From NCBI GenBank assembly GCA_900316665.1, contig ONDV01000026.1, positions 1-37,528 on the forward strand: a DNA stretch of 37,528 bases, read 5' to 3'. The notes under the pieces are model-generated. The model saw only the letters and a program-made list of their open reading frames with translations. It was not told the DNA's origin and searched no databases. Each line of letters opens with the position of its first letter. Positions within the stretch are counted from its first letter, which is position 1. This document shows, piece by piece, positions 22,411 through 32,327 of the stretch. Position numbers and translations under genes: made by a program. This stretch comes from an uncultured Lachnospiraceae bacterium (GTDB lineage Bacteria; Bacillota; Clostridia; Lachnospirales; Lachnospiraceae).

Positions 22411-24506
22411 CAGAAGAAATGAAAGAGAGATTTGCTCTCGCAAAAGAAAAAATAAAAGAGATAAGAGATATCACTTATAAGGAGCCTGATGACAAGGATT
22501 CAGAGGCTCTTTTCGACTACTTTTTTGAAGCAGCCAATCTGACGGTCGGAGTTTTTTCCGTGCTGGACAGAAAAGAATCAAAAATGAAAGAACCTTCGCT
22601 TGCCGATTATTTTGACGAGCAGAAAAATCTATACGGCTGGACAGGGAAAGAAGCATACGAAACGTCCTTCTTAAATCCGGATACAGCAGTAAAGAAATTC
22701 GGGAAAACCTTAGGACAGGCACTCTCTGCGGTATTCATGGACTATACGGCGATAATTCCATGGAGCTACGAGGGCAGGGAAGATCTTATCCTGATTTTTT
22801 TGGAGCTTCTGATAGAACTATATTCTATATTCGAGGATAAGGACAGGACACTTTATCTTCCTCATGAAAGAGACGAAAAAGAGCGAGAGGTTCTTTCCTC
22901 GGTAAGATCCTTCTATCATGATTATTCTGATATATTTGACAGAGAAAACATTGAGAACCTGATCCTTCCCGAAAAGAGCACTTTTTTTACTGATATTATT
23001 GAAAAATCAGATTTTAAAGATCCCAGATATTTATTCCTCTACGGTTCAAAGATAGGCTCAGACGAGCTCGGACTCTGGGAATATCTATCGGCTCTCGATG
23101 AGTCTGTTATTGAAAAAATGGCTGGCGCTTACGCTTCGGGCTATATCAAGGGCTTTGCTGAAAACAGCCGCGACATAAGCATTAAGGAGACAGTCTCCCT
23201 TGATTATCCGATAGGATTTGAGAGAGTGATGAGAGCTGCCGTTAAAATTTTTAACGACAAGGGATTGAAAGTGACTGTAAAGAGAAGCCCTCTCCTTTCA
23301 TGCCAGCATCGCGGAGTGAGACGCGGAGTATACACTAATGCCGTAGATCCGCAGATATTCTATGATCATAAGGATGACGTTTCAATATACCTTGACAGGG
23401 CTTATATTAACAGGCGACTTGAAGTAATAAGCGACACATTCGAAAAAAACCGCCGCCCGGCAGCTGTCTATGGCGGTCCTGCGGTCGTGGAGACATTCGG
23501 CGAGAAGAAATTTGATCCTGTAAATAAGGGATCCGCGACTGAAACAGATGACAAAAAAAGCGAGCTGCTTCTTGAATTCACAGCTTCATCAGCAAAGATA
23601 ACAAACGACTATATAAGAGGCGACGAGAGAAGCTTTACTATCATATCATGGCCGATTCCGTCCATAGGTCCTGATTTTAAGGACATAATGAAGGATACGA
23701 TAGAAATAAACACTCTTGATTCAGAGAAATTCAGAAGGATACAGCAGTCAATAGTCGATGCTCTTGACAGGGGATATGACGCCAGGATCACAGGATCAGG
23801 AGACAACAGGACAGATATTACGGTCAGGTTTATGGAAAAGGACGACCCCGATAAGCAGACGGTATTTGAAAACTGCGTGGCTGATGTGAATATACCGGTC
23901 GGCGAAGTTTTCACATCGCCGAAGCTTAAAGGGACTAAGGGGACAATAAATGTAAAGAGCGTCTACCTGAACGGCTTTATTTTCAAGAATCTTCTTGTTC
24001 AGATAGAAGACGGCAGGGCAGTAAAAATAAGCTGTACAAATTTTGACAGCGAAGAGGAGAACAGAAGATATATTGATGACCATATCCTTTTCAGACATAA
24101 GACGCTTCCGCTAGGTGAATTCGCGATTGGCACAAATACTCTTGCCTATGTCATGGCAAGAAAGTACGGCATAGAGGACAGGATGCCGATACTTATTGCC
24201 GAAAAGACCGGTCCTCATTTCGCTCTTGGAGACACATGCTATTCTCACGCCGAGGACGTAAAAGTATATAATCCCGACGGCAGGGAAATCATTTCAAGAG
24301 ACAATGAGATAACACGCGAATACAGAAAGACTGATCCTGGCAGGGCATATTTCAATTGCCATACTGATATCACCCTGCCTTATGACGAACTTGACGCAAT
24401 AGAGGTGCTGCATGAAGACGGCAGCAGTGAGGATATTATAAGATCCGGCCGTTTCGTGCTGCCGGGAACAGAAGAATTAAATGAAGCACTCAGGAGAGAA
24501 AAGTGA
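22407..24506 (+). CDS. M29-type aminopeptidase with large N-terminal extension
   Basis: A 699-residue predicted metallo-aminopeptidase. The C-terminal half resembles the AmpS/aminopeptidase T (M29) family: GSGDNRTDITVRF, ENCVADVNIPVGEVFTSP (Glu about 500), LGEFAIGTN (Glu about 571), GPHFALGDTCYSH (His about 604) and CHTDITLPYD (His about 652, Asp about 654), the likely two-metal ligands. The first 340 residues are an extra, mostly helical region that ordinary M29 enzymes of about 410 residues lack. No signal peptide, so probably cytosolic. ATG 22407 overlaps the preceding stop (ATGA) and is chosen over a longer frame from 22335 that runs inside the upstream gene. Function in peptide use is inferred. 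Confidence 0.85.
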   Translation: MTEEMKERFALAKEKIKEIRDITYKEPDDKDSEALFDYFFEAANLTVGVFSVLDRKESKMKEPSLADYFDEQKNLYGWTGKEAYETSFLNPDTAVKKFGKTLGQALSAVFMDYTAIIPWSYEGREDLILIFLELLIELYSIFEDKDRTLYLPHERDEKEREVLSSVRSFYHDYSDIFDRENIENLILPEKSTFFTDIIEKSDFKDPRYLFLYGSKIGSDELGLWEYLSALDESVIEKMAGAYASGYIKGFAENSRDISIKETVSLDYPIGFERVMRAAVKIFNDKGLKVTVKRSPLLSCQHRGVRRGVYTNAVDPQIFYDHKDDVSIYLDRAYINRRLEVISDTFEKNRRPAAVYGGPAVVETFGEKKFDPVNKGSATETDDKKSELLLEFTASSAKITNDYIRGDERSFTIISWPIPSIGPDFKDIMKDTIEINTLDSEKFRRIQQSIVDALDRGYDARITGSGDNRTDITVRFMEKDDPDKQTVFENCVADVNIPVGEVFTSPKLKGTKGTINVKSVYLNGFIFKNLLVQIEDGRAVKISCTNFDSEEENRRYIDDHILFRHKTLPLGEFAIGTNTLAYVMARKYGIEDRMPILIAEKTGPHFALGDTCYSHAEDVKVYNPDGREIISRDNEITREYRKTDPGRAYFNCHTDITLPYDELDAIEVLHEDGSSEDIIRSGRFVLPGTEELNEALRREK

Positions 24507-25675
24507 CAAATTTTGAACTGATGGCTCCGTGCCACTTCGGACTGGAAGCGGTTTTGAAGCGTGAGATTTACGATCTGGGATACGAGATAGAAAAAGTAGA
24601 GGATGGTAGGGTGATCTATAGCGGTGACGCGGAAGCAGTGGCACTTTCCAATATCCATCTCAGGACAGCCGAGAGGGTCCTTATTGTCGCGGGCAGATTT
24701 CACGCCGAGTCATTCGAGGATCTCTACCAGGGAGTGAAGAATATCCCTTGGGAGGAGTATCTTCCGAAGAACGCGAGGTTCTGGGTAAAAAAGGCATCGG
24801 CCGTAAAATCAAAAGTCTACAGCCCGAAAGATATCCAGTCCATCGCCAAGAAGGCTATGGTGGACAGGCTGAAGGATAAGTATGCTATCTCATGGTTTCC
24901 GGAAGACGGAGCCGATTATCCGGTCAGGATCTTTATAATGAAGGATCTGGTCACGGTGGCTCTTGATACATCGGGAGAGTCTCTCCACAAGAGAGGATAC
25001 AGGACTGAGACCGGACTTGCGCCGATTTCAGAGACGCTTGCCGCAGCTCTTATATCACTTACGCCATGGCATGGGGACCGGATACTTCTGGATCCCTTCT
25101 GCGGCAGCGGAACTTTTGCTATTGAAGCTGCAATGATGGCGTCATCTATGGCTCCGGGGTTAAGGAGGCACTTTACTGCTGAGAAATGGGACATTATCCC
25201 AGAGAGCGTCTGGTCGGATGCCAGAGAAGAAGCTGAAGCGGAAATAGCAATTCCTGAACGCTCCAATATTGACATACAGGGATATGACATAGATGAATCA
25301 GTGGTAGCGATAGCCAGAGCAAACGCGAAAAGAGCCGGAGTAGACGGACTCATTCATTTTCAGGAGAGAGTGCTCTCGGACACCCGCCATCACGGGAAAT
25401 ACGGATTTATCATCACGAATCCGCCCTACGGCGAGAGGCTGGAGGATAAAGATTCCCTGCCCCTTCTATACGGTGAGATAGGCGAAGTGATGAAGAGACT
25501 TGACACATGGTCTTTTTATATGATCACAAGCTACGAGGACGCGATCCGCTATATAGGGAGAAAGCCGGACAAGAACCGGAAGATTTATAATGGAATGATA
25601 AAGACTTATTTCTATGAGTTTTATGGTCCAAAACCTCCAAAGAGGAAAAGACCGCCGGAAAGAGATATGAAATGA
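24503..25675 (+). CDS. THUMP-domain rRNA N2-guanine methyltransferase (RlmL/YpsC-like)
   Basis: A 390-residue SAM-dependent RNA methyltransferase. Residues about 1-160 are the ferredoxin-like plus THUMP RNA-binding region. From about 165 is the UPF0020 methyltransferase domain, with DPFCGSGTFAIEAAMMA (SAM loop) and ITNPPYGERLED (NPPY catalytic motif). By homology it would modify 23S rRNA near the site of E. coli RlmL. The GTG at 24503 is chosen: AGGAGA lies just upstream and it overlaps the previous stop; an ATG six codons further in is an alternative. The C-terminus is basic (PKPPKRKRPPER). Confidence 0.92.
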   Translation: MTNFELMAPCHFGLEAVLKREIYDLGYEIEKVEDGRVIYSGDAEAVALSNIHLRTAERVLIVAGRFHAESFEDLYQGVKNIPWEEYLPKNARFWVKKASAVKSKVYSPKDIQSIAKKAMVDRLKDKYAISWFPEDGADYPVRIFIMKDLVTVALDTSGESLHKRGYRTETGLAPISETLAAALISLTPWHGDRILLDPFCGSGTFAIEAAMMASSMAPGLRRHFTAEKWDIIPESVWSDAREEAEAEIAIPERSNIDIQGYDIDESVVAIARANAKRAGVDGLIHFQERVLSDTRHHGKYGFIITNPPYGERLEDKDSLPLLYGEIGEVMKRLDTWSFYMITSYEDAIRYIGRKPDKNRKIYNGMIKTYFYEFYGPKPPKRKRPPERDMK

Positions 25676-27378
25676 AGACATCCCGAAGATTTTTAGGACT
25701 GGCTCTTATTGTTTTTATCACAGTCGGCCTTGTCTCATATCCGTTTGGTGACAGGCTGGGTGATGTCGAAGAATTCAGGGGCGCAGAACTTAAGGCAAGC
25801 GTTTTTTATCCGCTTATTGCCGGAAATGTGAACAGTCAGGGACTTCTGGGCTTAAGGATAGACGGAAAGCCGGAGGCAGCTGATGCGGGCGGCCTTTTTC
25901 TGGACGGAGGAATGAATGTACTGTCTTCGCTTTCATTTATCCGCAATGTCTTTTCCGCAAGTGCAGCTAATTATAAGGACGGAAGGGTCAGGATAGACAG
26001 AAATTATACTACCGTAAATCTTACTCTCGGTTCAAAGAAAGGCATGAAGGACGGAGACGAGATAGAGCTCAAAGAAGAGCCGGCCGTATATAACGGACAG
26101 TGCTATATAAGCCTTTCTGACGCTGCGACGCTTTTCGGATACGGATATTCCTTTGACAGGGAATCCATGACCGTCTCTCTTGATTCTACGACCGCCGAGA
26201 AGCCCATGCTCCGTAAATCCTTTGACTTAAGGAAGCTGGGCCGGGTATCGAAGATCCGCGATCAGGGCAGCCTGTCTGCCTGCTGGGCTTTTGCGGCAGT
26301 ATCGGCTCTGGAATCCTCAAGGCTGCCGGATGACGATACGAGATTTTCGGCTGATTATCTCGCAAATCATAATACATACGGCATTACCGATAAAGATGCA
26401 GGCTCATATATGACTGCTGTATCTACGATGCTTTCCTGGAGAGGACCGGTAAAGAAGAACGAGAGCGAGCCGGCCTGCCATCTGCAGGAAGTTCATTTCT
26501 ATAATAACGATGACATTGATGCTGTGAAGTGGGCAATCTTCAAAAACGGCGGCGTATCGACTTCCCTCTACGCGGATATAGATTCTTCCGATCTCTCAGG
26601 TTCGGGATTGTATAATCCTGCTAAAAATTCCTATTACTATAACGGCAGCAATGCTCCGAATCATGACGTGGTGATAATAGGCTGGGATGATAATTTTCCT
26701 GCCAGGTATTTTGGAAAGAAGGCTCCCGGCAACGGCGCTTTCATATGCCAGAATTCCTGGGGAGATGATTTCGGAGACAAGGGAGTTTTCTATGTTTCAT
26801 ATTATGATACGAATATTGCCAACAACGCCGTGTCATATGTGAAGAGTGAGAATACCGACAACTATGACAGGATCTATCAGACCGACATGCTCGGAGAAGT
26901 AGGGCAGATAGGTTTTGGAAAAGATACCGTCATGGCGGCAAACGTATATACGGCAAAGACTGATGAAAATCTTTCGGCTGTGGGATTCTATACGATTGGG
27001 AAAAATACCGAATACAAGGTCTATACAGTATCGGACTTTACAGATACGGGCTCTTTTGGAGACAGGGTCCTGAAAGCCGAAGGCACGCTTTCTGACATCG
27101 GATATTATACGATTCCGATAAAAGAACCGATGGAACTTCGGCCAAATGAGAATTTTGCCGTAGTGGTTTATCTGAAGACACCCGGCTCAAAGCAGCCCAT
27201 GGCTATAGAAGGACGTATGACGGATGCTTCAAAAAAAGCAATAATTACAGATGGAACCGGATATATAAGTCCTGACGGCATCAGCTGGACCAGGTCAGAG
27301 ACCGATTACAACGCGAACCTCTGCCTGAAGGCTTATTCGGTAATCAGACAGACAGATTCCAAGGGAGATGTGAGATGA
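25672..27378 (+). CDS. Membrane-anchored papain-like (C1) cysteine protease
   Basis: A 568-residue exported protein. Residues about 6-23 are an uncleaved signal/anchor. Residues 35-175 resemble a copper-amine-oxidase-N-like domain of cell-surface proteins (YNGQCYISLSDAATLFGYGYSFD). The protease domain follows: Gln198 and Cys204 in RDQGSLSACWAF, His331 in NHDVVIIGWDD and Asn361 in QNSWGDDFGDKG, so the catalytic set is complete. The usual GSCGSCW is GSLSACW, losing the Cys that makes a disulfide in papain. Residues from about 415 form a beta-rich lectin-like domain often paired with bacterial C1 proteases. It overlaps its neighbours by ATGA on both sides. A role in extracellular protein breakdown is inferred. 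Confidence 0.9.
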   Translation: MKTSRRFLGLALIVFITVGLVSYPFGDRLGDVEEFRGAELKASVFYPLIAGNVNSQGLLGLRIDGKPEAADAGGLFLDGGMNVLSSLSFIRNVFSASAANYKDGRVRIDRNYTTVNLTLGSKKGMKDGDEIELKEEPAVYNGQCYISLSDAATLFGYGYSFDRESMTVSLDSTTAEKPMLRKSFDLRKLGRVSKIRDQGSLSACWAFAAVSALESSRLPDDDTRFSADYLANHNTYGITDKDAGSYMTAVSTMLSWRGPVKKNESEPACHLQEVHFYNNDDIDAVKWAIFKNGGVSTSLYADIDSSDLSGSGLYNPAKNSYYYNGSNAPNHDVVIIGWDDNFPARYFGKKAPGNGAFICQNSWGDDFGDKGVFYVSYYDTNIANNAVSYVKSENTDNYDRIYQTDMLGEVGQIGFGKDTVMAANVYTAKTDENLSAVGFYTIGKNTEYKVYTVSDFTDTGSFGDRVLKAEGTLSDIGYYTIPIKEPMELRPNENFAVVVYLKTPGSKQPMAIEGRMTDASKKAIITDGTGYISPDGISWTRSETDYNANLCLKAYSVIRQTDSKGDVR

Positions 27379-28013
27379 ATATTCTTGTTGCAACCGGAAA
27401 TGCCGGAAAAATGAAGGAATTCAGGGAAGTTCTTGATAATTTTTCCAGGGTTTTATCAATGAAGGAAGCCGGAATCAAGTCGGATCCTGAAGAGACCGGG
27501 TCTACATTCAGAGAAAACGCTCTTATAAAGGCCGGGGCAGTGAGAGAAATTCTTACCGGTCCGGAATTCGATTGGAAAAAGGCTGACCTTGATCCTGATG
27601 ATACAATAGTGATAGCGGATGATTCAGGACTTATAATAGATGCCATGCCCGATGAACTTGGAGTGAAATCAGCCCGGTTCATGGGTCATGACACGTCATA
27701 TGATATAAAAAATAAAGAGATCCTTAGGCGGATGGCTGATGTAGAGGATGAAAAGAGGACAGCCAGATTCGTATGCGCCATTGCACTTATTTTCCCTGAC
27801 GGCAGCGAATATACCGAAGAAGGAGTAATGGAGGGGAGAATTGCTCATGTCATCTCCGGAAACGGCGGATTCGGATATGATCCTATCTTCTTTCTCCCTG
27901 ATCTGGGATGTACATCGGCTGACCTGACTGCTGATGAGAAAAATGCCATAAGCCACAGGGGAAAAGCCCTCCGCGCGGCAGCAGCTCTGATCGAAAGGAA
28001 AATAAATGGATAG
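27375..28013 (+). CDS. rdgB: XTP/dITP diphosphatase (RdgB/HAM1)
   Basis: A 212-residue nucleotide-pool cleaner hydrolysing ITP, dITP and XTP to monophosphates. ILVATGNAGKMKEFREVL is the N-terminal nucleotide-binding segment. ADDSGLIIDAM holds the metal-binding Asp pair. GNGGFGYDPIFFLPD and KNAISHRGKALRA complete the signature. It starts within the protease stop (ATGA) and overlaps the next gene by eight bases. Confidence 0.97.
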   Translation: MNILVATGNAGKMKEFREVLDNFSRVLSMKEAGIKSDPEETGSTFRENALIKAGAVREILTGPEFDWKKADLDPDDTIVIADDSGLIIDAMPDELGVKSARFMGHDTSYDIKNKEILRRMADVEDEKRTARFVCAIALIFPDGSEYTEEGVMEGRIAHVISGNGGFGYDPIFFLPDLGCTSADLTADEKNAISHRGKALRAAAALIERKING

Positions 28014-28515
28014 CAGAGCCAGGATCCTTATAGTAAGCGATACGCACGGCGACAGAAAATATCTGGCCGAGGCGATAGACCGTGTGCAGCCGGATGAGCT
28101 CTGGCACCTGGGAGACAGCGAGGGCGACAGGGACTGGATAGAAAAATATTCCGGCTGCCCTGTCCGTATTGTGAGAGGGAATATGGACACGGACAATAGT
28201 ATTCCTTATGACCTTATCTTTGATATTCCCTGCCACAAAGTGTTTATGACTCATGGACACAGATACGGGGTAACGCAAGATCTGGATTCACTCAAAAATG
28301 CCGCAAAGAATAATAATTGTGATATAATTTTATTTGGACATATTCATATTCCTGTGTTAATATCTCCGGATGGTGCAAACGTTCCTTGGATAGTAAACCC
28401 GGGAAGTATAGCGCGTCCCAGACAGGACGGACGGGAACATACATATATTGTGTTAACGTTTTCAAAGAGGTTTGATCCGCTTTTTAATCAGCAGACCATA
28501 AAGAGTGACCGTTAG
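28006..28515 (+). CDS. YfcE/MJ0936-family phosphodiesterase
   Basis: A 169-residue metallophosphoesterase. All ligand motifs of the family are visible: SDTHGD (D-x-H), LGDSEGD, RGNMDTD (GN-x-D), MTHGHRYGV and LFGHIHIP (GH-x-H), followed by NPGSIARPR. Family members hydrolyse phosphodiesters in vitro; the natural substrate is unknown. The coding start overlaps rdgB by eight bases, a pairing seen in many Firmicutes. It ends the compact run starting at 17644. Confidence 0.93.
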   Translation: MDSRARILIVSDTHGDRKYLAEAIDRVQPDELWHLGDSEGDRDWIEKYSGCPVRIVRGNMDTDNSIPYDLIFDIPCHKVFMTHGHRYGVTQDLDSLKNAAKNNNCDIILFGHIHIPVLISPDGANVPWIVNPGSIARPRQDGREHTYIVLTFSKRFDPLFNQQTIKSDR

Positions 28516-28541
28516 CGGACTTTTGTTTTGAGGAGAGCTCT

Positions 28542-30380
28542 ATGCCTAATATAGGAAATCAAATCTGCGGTCTGATAGTTCTTACTGTCATTTATATTTT
28601 CAACAAAAAAGCAAAGCATCTTGGACTCTACAAGGAAAAGATATTTGCAAAGCTTTTGTATGCAGATTACCTGACGCTGGCATTTGATATTATTTCCGTG
28701 TACGGCATTATTTATTCAGGGAGGCAGATACCGGCGATCCTTACAGCTTTTCTATGTAAGGCATACCTTGTAACACTGTGTCTCATAACCTTTCTGGGGA
28801 TGCGATACGCGGCTGCCGGCTGCCGGAATGAGAGGAAGCTCATTTACATCTATAATTCGCTTATGGCGGCATCATTTATCATTATGTTTCTGCCGGTATC
28901 ATGGAAGACAAACGGGAAATATCTGTATAGCTATGGTACAGCCTGTATAGTCACATATATAGTATGTCTTGTTTTCATGGTATCGACTCTCCTTGTTGTT
29001 TTCTTTAACAGAAAAGACGTGAATTACCAGGTCAGTTATGCTGTGATCGTCTGGATGAATCTGGAATTTATGGCATTGATTATACAGTTTCTGGTGCCGG
29101 AGATGCTTCTGGTCGGATTTTTCTCAGCGATCGGCATACTCTGTGTGTACCTGGAGCTCGAAAATCCGGAAGGAAAGATAGATAAGAGAACCGGGCTTTT
29201 TAATTATCAGGCGTTTACAGACAAAGTCGATGAGCTTAGAAAAAATGACGCAAGGATGTCCTGTATTCTATTAAAAATAGACGATGAGGAAGGACTTGCT
29301 ACTCAGAAGGCAATCGGATCCTTGCTTGGAAAGCTGAAGGAAGAATATGCCTTCTATATAGGCGCATATTGCTATATCCTGATTCTAAAAAGCGACAAGG
29401 ACATGAAGAGAGATATATTGTATATCGAAAATCATCTGGCCGAGATCGTAAAATCCTATCAGCTTAGCCATATCGATTCCGGTGATCATGGCGCGAACGA
29501 GACATATCCGCTTATAGCGGATTACATCAGGGGCTTTATGGCGTCAGATATATCCGGTCGCACTGAGAGTAATATTACCTGGAATGACCTTTTAGTCAGA
29601 AAATCTCATCTTGAGGTGGACAAAGAGATCGATGAGGCGCTGGCTGAGGACAGGGTGGAAGTCTTCTACCAGCCCATATATTCCACATTTACAAACAGTT
29701 TTGATGCTGCAGAAGCTCTTGTCAGGATAAGGAAAAGAGACGGATCGCTTATTCCTCCCGGCAGGTTTATTCCCGAAGCAGAGGAAACGGGCAGGATAAG
29801 CCAGATAGGAGACCGGGTCTTTGAGAAGACTCTTATGATGATAAGAGACGAGAAGATCGGTGACATGGGTGTAAGAAGCATAAATGTAAATCTTTCCGTC
29901 ACACAGTGCGAAGACGAGACGCTGGCCGACAGATATCTTGACTCCTTCATGAAGTTTGGCGTGCCCATCAGTAAGGTATCGTTCGAGCTTACCGAGACCC
30001 TTTTAAGTGACAATACAAGAGTGATAAGGCAGAATATTGATAAATTCCGTTCGGCAGGATGCAAATTTTCCCTTGATGATTTCGGAAACGGCGGCTCGAA
30101 CCTTAATTATTTGGTTGACCTGCCAATCGACTTTATCAAAATTGACAAGTCCATGGTAGACCAGTATGGAATCAATGACAGAGCCGTTATCATTCTGAAC
30201 ACTGTCGTAAAAATGGCAAAGAGTCTGGGTCAGAACATAGTAGCTGAAGGCGTTGAGACCAGCGACAAGCTGAACCAGATGTACGAGCTTGGCATGAATT
30301 ATATACAAGGATACTATTTTTCAAAGCCTCTGCCGAGAAATGAGTATCTTGAATTCATAAAAAGAAATATCAAAAAATGA
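28542..30380 (+). CDS. Membrane EAL-domain cyclic-di-GMP phosphodiesterase
   Basis: A 612-residue protein. About seven hydrophobic stretches lie between residues 8 and 205, a membrane sensor region of unrecognised type. Residues 211-310 look like a decayed GGDEF domain: DKRTGLFNYQAF is recognisable, but the GGDEF position reads GAYCYI, so cyclase activity is not expected. The EAL domain starts near 355: EAL at 391-393, NVNLS, FELTET, DDFGNGGSN, DFIKIDKS, AEGVET and QGYYFSKP, all catalytic and metal positions retained. It should degrade c-di-GMP. GAGGAGAG precedes the ATG. It is followed by a chemoreceptor, suggesting a motility or surface-behaviour pair. Confidence 0.93.
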   Translation: MPNIGNQICGLIVLTVIYIFNKKAKHLGLYKEKIFAKLLYADYLTLAFDIISVYGIIYSGRQIPAILTAFLCKAYLVTLCLITFLGMRYAAAGCRNERKLIYIYNSLMAASFIIMFLPVSWKTNGKYLYSYGTACIVTYIVCLVFMVSTLLVVFFNRKDVNYQVSYAVIVWMNLEFMALIIQFLVPEMLLVGFFSAIGILCVYLELENPEGKIDKRTGLFNYQAFTDKVDELRKNDARMSCILLKIDDEEGLATQKAIGSLLGKLKEEYAFYIGAYCYILILKSDKDMKRDILYIENHLAEIVKSYQLSHIDSGDHGANETYPLIADYIRGFMASDISGRTESNITWNDLLVRKSHLEVDKEIDEALAEDRVEVFYQPIYSTFTNSFDAAEALVRIRKRDGSLIPPGRFIPEAEETGRISQIGDRVFEKTLMMIRDEKIGDMGVRSINVNLSVTQCEDETLADRYLDSFMKFGVPISKVSFELTETLLSDNTRVIRQNIDKFRSAGCKFSLDDFGNGGSNLNYLVDLPIDFIKIDKSMVDQYGINDRAVIILNTVVKMAKSLGQNIVAEGVETSDKLNQMYELGMNYIQGYYFSKPLPRNEYLEFIKRNIKK

Positions 30381-30446
30381 ATTTTTTAGTTTTTAATTGC
30401 CCTGAACTTGAATTCAGAAGGAATAATTGGAAGAGAGGTATATGAT

Positions 30447-32162
30447 TTGAAACCTAAGAATAAAAAAATGCTTGCAAAAATAATGCTTTTCTCAAACGTT
30501 GTGGCGTGCTCGTTTGCTCTGGTGCTGACAATATTCAGTATTATTAAATTTGATATCTCATACAATAAGCTGGTCAGGGAGAACCTGATGACGGCATCCG
30601 TTCAGTTTGAGAGTCAGATAGACAGTGCCTGGGACGGCGACTGGTCATATGACGAAAAGAGCGGAATCAAGAAAGGCAACAAGGTCGTGACAGAGGATTA
30701 CCTCCGTACAATGGACAGGCTGAAGGAGCAGACTAATCTAGACTATGCCATCACATACGGTGACACGATCCGCATTACAAGCATAAAGAATAAGAAGGGC
30801 TACCGCGCTGTAAACAACAAGGTTCCCGCAAAGGCTGTAAGTACTGTTCTGAAAAATGGAAAGCCTTTGTATATTAAAAGAGTAAAGATAGACGGCAAGG
30901 AGTATTCCGGATTTTTCACCCCGATAATAAACAACGCTGATGACAAGGTGGTCGGAATGGTTTTTACCGGCAGACTTTGTTCCGACATAAACCATGACAT
31001 GATGGGAATGTCGTTCTTTATGTTGTCTGTTACGATCCTTATGATAATTGTCATGACTATTGGCGCTATAATTATTTCGAGAAGAATTTCAGCTAAGATG
31101 AAGCATCTGGCTGATGAGATCACCGGCCTCTCAGGCGGCGGTCTTATCAGGAACTTCGATCCTGCCACCATAAACAGGCGAGACGAGATCGGAATCATTG
31201 CTGAGAAAACTAAGATCCTGGATGACAAGCTGGTAGACGTGATCGGGACCGCAAAGCAGATGTCGGATAAATTGAATACGGCAGGAGACGAGCTTTCCAG
31301 AAACGCATCTATGGCCAGCAGCGCGTCGGAGCAGGTATCAAGCGCAATAAACGATATATCACAGGGATCTGTGTCACAGGCTGAGAGTGTCCAGAACGCC
31401 ATGAATGATACAGAGAAGATCGGAAATGCCATAGACATCATCACTGAGAAGGTGACAGATCTCGATAAACATTCCGAAAATATGAGACATTCAGCAGAAC
31501 TTACGGATAAGTCCATGAATAACCTTATGAAACAGAATGAGGAAGTGTCGAATTCTGTTGACCGTATTGGAGAGTCTATCCAGTCCACCCATGAATCGGT
31601 AAAGGAGATAACTGAATTTACGAGCGCGATAGAGGATATAGCCAGCCAGACCAATCTCCTCTCACTTAATGCGTCGATTGAGGCTGCGAGAGCGGGAGAG
31701 GCCGGAAAAGGCTTTGCGGTAGTAGCTGATGAGATCAGGAATCTTGCTGACCAGAGTGCAAAGAGTGCTCAAAACATTGAAGTGGTCGTGAAGAAACTTA
31801 TTGAAGATTCTGAGGCTTCCGTCGAGGTCATGAAAGTCCTTAATGATAATTTCAAGGCTCAGGCTGAGCAGATCACATCTACTCAGAAGGAAGTGTCGAA
31901 TGTATCAGAGCGCGTCGAGAATGTCTCAAACAGCGCCTTCCTCATAGGACAGAGCGTGAAAAAACTGGAAGAGGCCAAGAAGTCTCTTATAGATATTATT
32001 GAAGGTCTGTCGTCTATTTCTGAGGAGAATGCGGCATCGACGGAGGAGACAAATGCATCGATGCAGGAACTCAATGCTACTTTCCAGACCATATCGGATT
32101 CAGCGGATGATCTCATGAAGCTCTCGAACGATCTGAAGAACCAGATGGACTATTTCCACTGA
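30447..32162 (+). CDS. Methyl-accepting chemotaxis protein
   Basis: A 571-residue chemoreceptor. Transmembrane helix 1 is near residues 8-34. An extracellular single-Cache-like sensor of about 150 residues follows ([14 protein letters not shown]... [24 protein letters not shown]). Helix 2 is at about 190-214 ([21 protein letters not shown]), then HAMP, then a long signalling coiled coil. The hairpin tip reads [20 protein letters not shown] followed by [20 protein letters not shown], which contacts CheA/CheW. The best start is TTG 30447, with AGAGG 8 bases upstream; an upstream frame to 30408 has no suitable site, and ATG 30468 is an alternative. Confidence 0.94.
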   Translation: MKPKNKKMLAKIMLFSNVVACSFALVLTIFSIIKFDISYNKLVRENLMTASVQFESQIDSAWDGDWSYDEKSGIKKGNKVVTEDYLRTMDRLKEQTNLDYAITYGDTIRITSIKNKKGYRAVNNKVPAKAVSTVLKNGKPLYIKRVKIDGKEYSGFFTPIINNADDKVVGMVFTGRLCSDINHDMMGMSFFMLSVTILMIIVMTIGAIIISRRISAKMKHLADEITGLSGGGLIRNFDPATINRRDEIGIIAEKTKILDDKLVDVIGTAKQMSDKLNTAGDELSRNASMASSASEQVSSAINDISQGSVSQAESVQNAMNDTEKIGNAIDIITEKVTDLDKHSENMRHSAELTDKSMNNLMKQNEEVSNSVDRIGESIQSTHESVKEITEFTSAIEDIASQTNLLSLNASIEAARAGEAGKGFAVVADEIRNLADQSAKSAQNIEVVVKKLIEDSEASVEVMKVLNDNFKAQAEQITSTQKEVSNVSERVENVSNSAFLIGQSVKKLEEAKKSLIDIIEGLSSISEENAASTEETNASMQELNATFQTISDSADDLMKLSNDLKNQMDYFH

Positions 32163-32204
32163 TACAGGGACAGAAAAAAATCGTATAGAAATCGAGATTT
32201 ATTG

Positions 32205-32233
32205 TTGACATACCTCTTACAATTTAATATAAT
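32205..32233 (+). promoter_or_regulatory. Consensus promoter of the tRNA cluster
   Basis: TTGACA (32205-32210), exactly 17 bases, then TATAAT (32228-32233): a perfect sigma-A consensus, as expected for stable RNA. The first tRNA begins about 90 bases downstream, after two hairpins. Confidence 0.92.
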
Positions 32234-32252
32234 AACACTTGCGTTTTGAGAG

Positions 32253-32319
32253 CAAGCACATTGAAAATGCAGACATCGTTTGCGGGCGCTTGCACAGGTA
32301 CTGGTCTATCGGTCAGTAC
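32253..32319 (+). repeat. Leader hairpins of the tRNA cluster
   Basis: CAAGCAC (32253-32259) with GCGCTTG (32286-32292) is a diverged copy of the 50-base unit repeated at 32544-32693. GTACTG (32298-32303) with CAGTAC (32314-32319) is a copy of the small hairpin found at 32693-32743. Both lie between the promoter and tRNA-Pro. Confidence 0.75.
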
Positions 32320-32327
32320 TTTGGTCT

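Noticed and set aside
30800..31654. 284-codon minus-strand frame opposite the chemoreceptor gene
   Set aside because: Hydrophobic pattern mirrors the coding strand; no start signal.
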